Assembly (NCBI GenBank): GCA_016929465.1
Contig: JAFGIT010000086.1
Coordinates: 1-17,352, forward strand
Direction of reading: 5' to 3'
Length of the DNA: 17,352 nucleotides
Source: JAFGIT01 sp016929465 [NCBI: Candidatus Coatesbacteria bacterium]
GTDB lineage: Bacteria > B130-G9
The position numbers were made by a program, and so were the translations under genes. Shown in pieces: positions 16,233 through 17,352 of the stretch; within the stretch, counting starts at the first letter, position 1; every line of letters begins with the position of its first letter. The notes beneath the pieces are model-generated. The model saw only the letters and a list, made by a program, of their open reading frames with translations. It was not told where the DNA came from and did not search any database.

Positions 16233-16258
16233 TCCGTGGGCTTACGCACCACGGCTAC
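16233..16258 (+). repeat. Palindromic intergenic repeat, short copy (CCGTGG type)
   Basis: CCGTGG (16234-16239) pairs with CCACGG (16249-16254). The unit shares TCCGT, GGCTT, GCGCAC- or ACGCAC-like and ACGGCTACC blocks with the copy at 13070-13108. The inner GGCC hairpin of that copy is missing here. Confidence 0.65.
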
Positions 16259-16304
16259 CGATTGTATTCCACTTGCCAGGGGAAGGAGACCCGTGGCTCG
16301 ATCA

Positions 16305-16327
16305 GGTGGGTCAATTTTTGACCCACC
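16305..16327. promoter_or_regulatory. 10-bp-arm palindrome, possible activator site
   Basis: Perfect arms GGTGGGTCAA and TTGACCCACC surround TTT. It contains the half-site TGGGTCAA, one base different from that of the palindrome at 16389-16406. It lies about 190 bases upstream of the sigma54-type promoter. It could also be a small repetitive element related to other GGGTCA-type intergenic palindromes. Confidence 0.4.
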
Positions 16328-16388
16328 CCTGAGAGTGGCCTGATAGACGGCGATTACGCCACTTCCCATCGACCGAGGTCTCCCGTAC

Positions 16389-16406
16389 TGGATCAATATT
16401 GATCCA
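16389..16406. promoter_or_regulatory. Perfect 18-bp palindrome, candidate enhancer for sigma54 promoter
   Basis: TGGATCAATATTGATCCA is identical on both strands. Its centre is about 111 bases upstream of the -24 element at 16509, within the usual range for enhancer sites of sigma54 activators. A dimeric Fis-type HTH, as in the hybrid regulator, would bind such a site. Confidence 0.45.
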
Positions 16407-16507
16407 CTTCGAGGATCTCCGGCACCTCTGACATCGCGGCACCTTCCATCCCTTCTTGCAGCCATATAGCCACGATCACGCATAGCGAGGGACGATAAAA
16501 CCAGAAA

Positions 16508-16523
16508 TGGCACGAAATCTGCC
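16508..16523 (+). promoter_or_regulatory. Sigma54 (RpoN)-type -24/-12 promoter before small membrane peptide
   Basis: TGGCACGAAATCTGCC: GG at 16509-16510, ten bases, GC at 16521-16522. The -24 block TGGCACG is perfect and the -12 block is CTGC for TTGC. The expected start of transcription is near 16533, about 55 bases before the ATG at 16589. It resembles the site at 5629-5644 closely. Confidence 0.6.
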
Positions 16524-16588
16524 TCTTCGAGCTGCGCAGTATTGCCCAATAATCTGAGAATAATCGCAGCATAAAGGAGATAATTACG

Positions 16589-16768
16589 ATGCAGACTGAT
16601 GCAGTCCAAGCTAATATGAAGATATTTCTCGCCCTCATAATACTCGCCGCGCTCATCGGCATACTCGGCTCATATCTGTCGGAGGGACAGGTAGTTGATG
16701 GAGAACTAACGTCTTGGGCGGCGGAGGTGGACCTCGATCGATGGCGAATCGAAATATTGCAGCATTAG
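16589..16768 (+). CDS. 59-residue single-helix membrane peptide
   Basis: This small gene is easily missed and not recognised as a known family. AAAGGAG ends nine bases before the ATG at 16589, one of the best ribosome-binding sites in the window, and the frame is 60 codons with its stop. The product has a short polar start, one hydrophobic helix at about residues 11-29 (KIFLALIILAALIGILGSYL), and an acidic 30-residue tail rich in Glu, Asp and Trp ending in RWRIEILQH. It looks like an inner-membrane anchor or uncleaved signal with a small extracytoplasmic part. A second in-frame ATG at codon 10 is possible. A sigma54-type promoter lies about 65 bases upstream. The next gene starts 173 bases downstream, so co-transcription is possible but not shown. 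The function is unknown. Confidence 0.6.
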   Translation: MQTDAVQANMKIFLALIILAALIGILGSYLSEGQVVDGELTSWAAEVDLDRWRIEILQH

Positions 16769-16941
16769 AAGCGCTCAGCGCCTTGTATCGTTTCCAGTCT
16801 GTCCATAAGGTCCATTCATGTCCCCATTTGTCCATAATTGCAGCACAGCCTACTTGTGCCCGCCGCTACACCCTTTGTACAGGCTGGAAAGCCCACCCTA
16901 AACCGAATGACACACACAGCTAAACTCAAAGGAGACTACTT

Positions 16942-17352
16942 ATGTCTGGAGGCTTTGGCCGCTTCTTCCTGGTCCTTTTGACCTGCTCAATCCTGCTAAC
17001 CGCAACTGCACAGGCCTTGGAGATCGCGGTCGCGCTCACGCCCAGGTCCGTCCGGGGTGTTTCAGAAGTCGTCTCGGAGGGCGCGTTCGTCCCGAGAGAG
17101 CTCGAGGCGTTTCGCCTCAAGGTCAACGGCGGGCCCGTCGAGCAGGTCTTCGCTGGTCGCGAGCGCGATATGCGGAAAGGCATGGACGACGAAGACTGCG
17201 TTGACCTCGCGATGATCTACAAATTCAGCATCCCCAAGACAGAGAATGCCTTGAACGCGGCCTATTGGCTGAGCAAGCTGCCCGGCGTTGAGTGGGCGGA
17301 GCCAATATACGACCTTCCGGCCACGCCAGAGCCGTCGCTCGATTTCGGCGAT
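16942..17352 (+). CDS. Exported protein, likely subtilisin-family protease prodomain, 3' end beyond window
   Basis: The first 137 codons are present and the frame runs off the right edge. The ATG at 16942 has AAAGGAG seven bases upstream. Residues 1-25 are a classic signal peptide (FFLVLLTCSILLTATAQA, cleavage after AQA). The following segment ends in MIYKFSIPKTENALNAAYWL, SKLPGVEWAEPIYDL and a proline-rich linker (PATPEP). This resembles the closing strand-helix-strand of the I9-type inhibitory prodomain of S8 (subtilisin-like) proteases, where LPxVxxAEP precedes the catalytic domain. The catalytic Asp, His and Ser would lie beyond the window, so activity cannot be judged. The fall-back call is an exported protein of unknown function. 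Confidence 0.65.
   Translation, partial: MSGGFGRFFLVLLTCSILLTATAQALEIAVALTPRSVRGVSEVVSEGAFVPRELEAFRLKVNGGPVEQVFAGRERDMRKGMDDEDCVDLAMIYKFSIPKTENALNAAYWLSKLPGVEWAEPIYDLPATPEPSLDFGD

Larger units (their letters stand above)
16216..16588. other. Non-coding region between rnfA and the 59-residue gene
   Basis: No supportable gene on either strand. In order it holds a CCGTGG hairpin repeat, two related palindromes, and a sigma54-type promoter (listed separately). A minus-strand open frame across 16393-16662 lacks a ribosome-binding site and overlaps the better-supported plus-strand small gene. Confidence 0.6.

Noticed and set aside
16393-16662. Minus-strand 89-codon open frame with a hydrophobic stretch
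   Set aside because: No ribosome-binding site, and its hydrophobic part is antisense to the region of the better-supported 59-residue gene and promoter.

Overview
The window reads as a moderately GC-rich chromosome fragment from an uncultured or candidate-phylum, Gram-negative-type bacterium, probably anaerobic. Three things suggest this: Rnf electron-transport genes; a cluster of secreted beta-propeller and Ig-like proteins of the kind frequent in candidate-phylum and FCB/PVC-like genomes; and a very large Ser/Thr-kinase/sigma54-activator fusion. The lineage cannot be fixed from sequence reading alone.

Layout. (1) 1-5596, minus strand: four genes for exported proteins. An Ig-like/repeat protein (4415-5596) and an Ig-like protein (3476-4354) end at a clear intrinsic terminator (3376-3411). 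Below it lie a seven-bladed FG-GAP propeller (1615-3153) and a VCBS-repeat protein that runs off the left edge (1-1611); the last two are 3 nt apart. (2) 6133-11358, minus: one 1741-residue regulator with the order kinase, AAA/STAND-like ATPase, TPRs, GAF, sigma54 AAA+, Fis-type HTH. (3) 11467-12749, minus: ribonuclease HII and a small membrane protein. (4) 12750-13411: a non-coding divergent region with a 362-bp element bearing inverted-repeat ends and a 6-bp flanking duplication, full of strong hairpins, followed by a good sigma70-type promoter. (5) 13412-16215, plus: rnfD-rnfG-rnfE-rnfA, with neither rnfC nor rnfB adjacent. (6) 16216-17352, plus: hairpins and palindromes, a sigma54-type promoter, an easily missed 59-residue membrane peptide gene, and the start of an exported protein that resembles the prodomain of a subtilisin-like protease.

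Most interesting pattern. Two intergenic sites with the sigma54 -24/-12 geometry (GG-N10-GC, both starting TGGCAC) lie correctly placed and oriented before a ribosome-binding site and gene. One is at 5629-5644, before the secreted-protein operon and next to the hybrid kinase/sigma54-activator gene. The other is at 16508-16523, before the 59-residue membrane peptide. Two related palindromes with half-site TGGRTCAA lie upstream of the second site at enhancer-like distance. I infer that the hybrid regulator integrates small-ligand, GAF and kinase inputs and switches on a sigma54 regulon of envelope or exported proteins. The promoter matches are visible; the regulatory link is a hypothesis.
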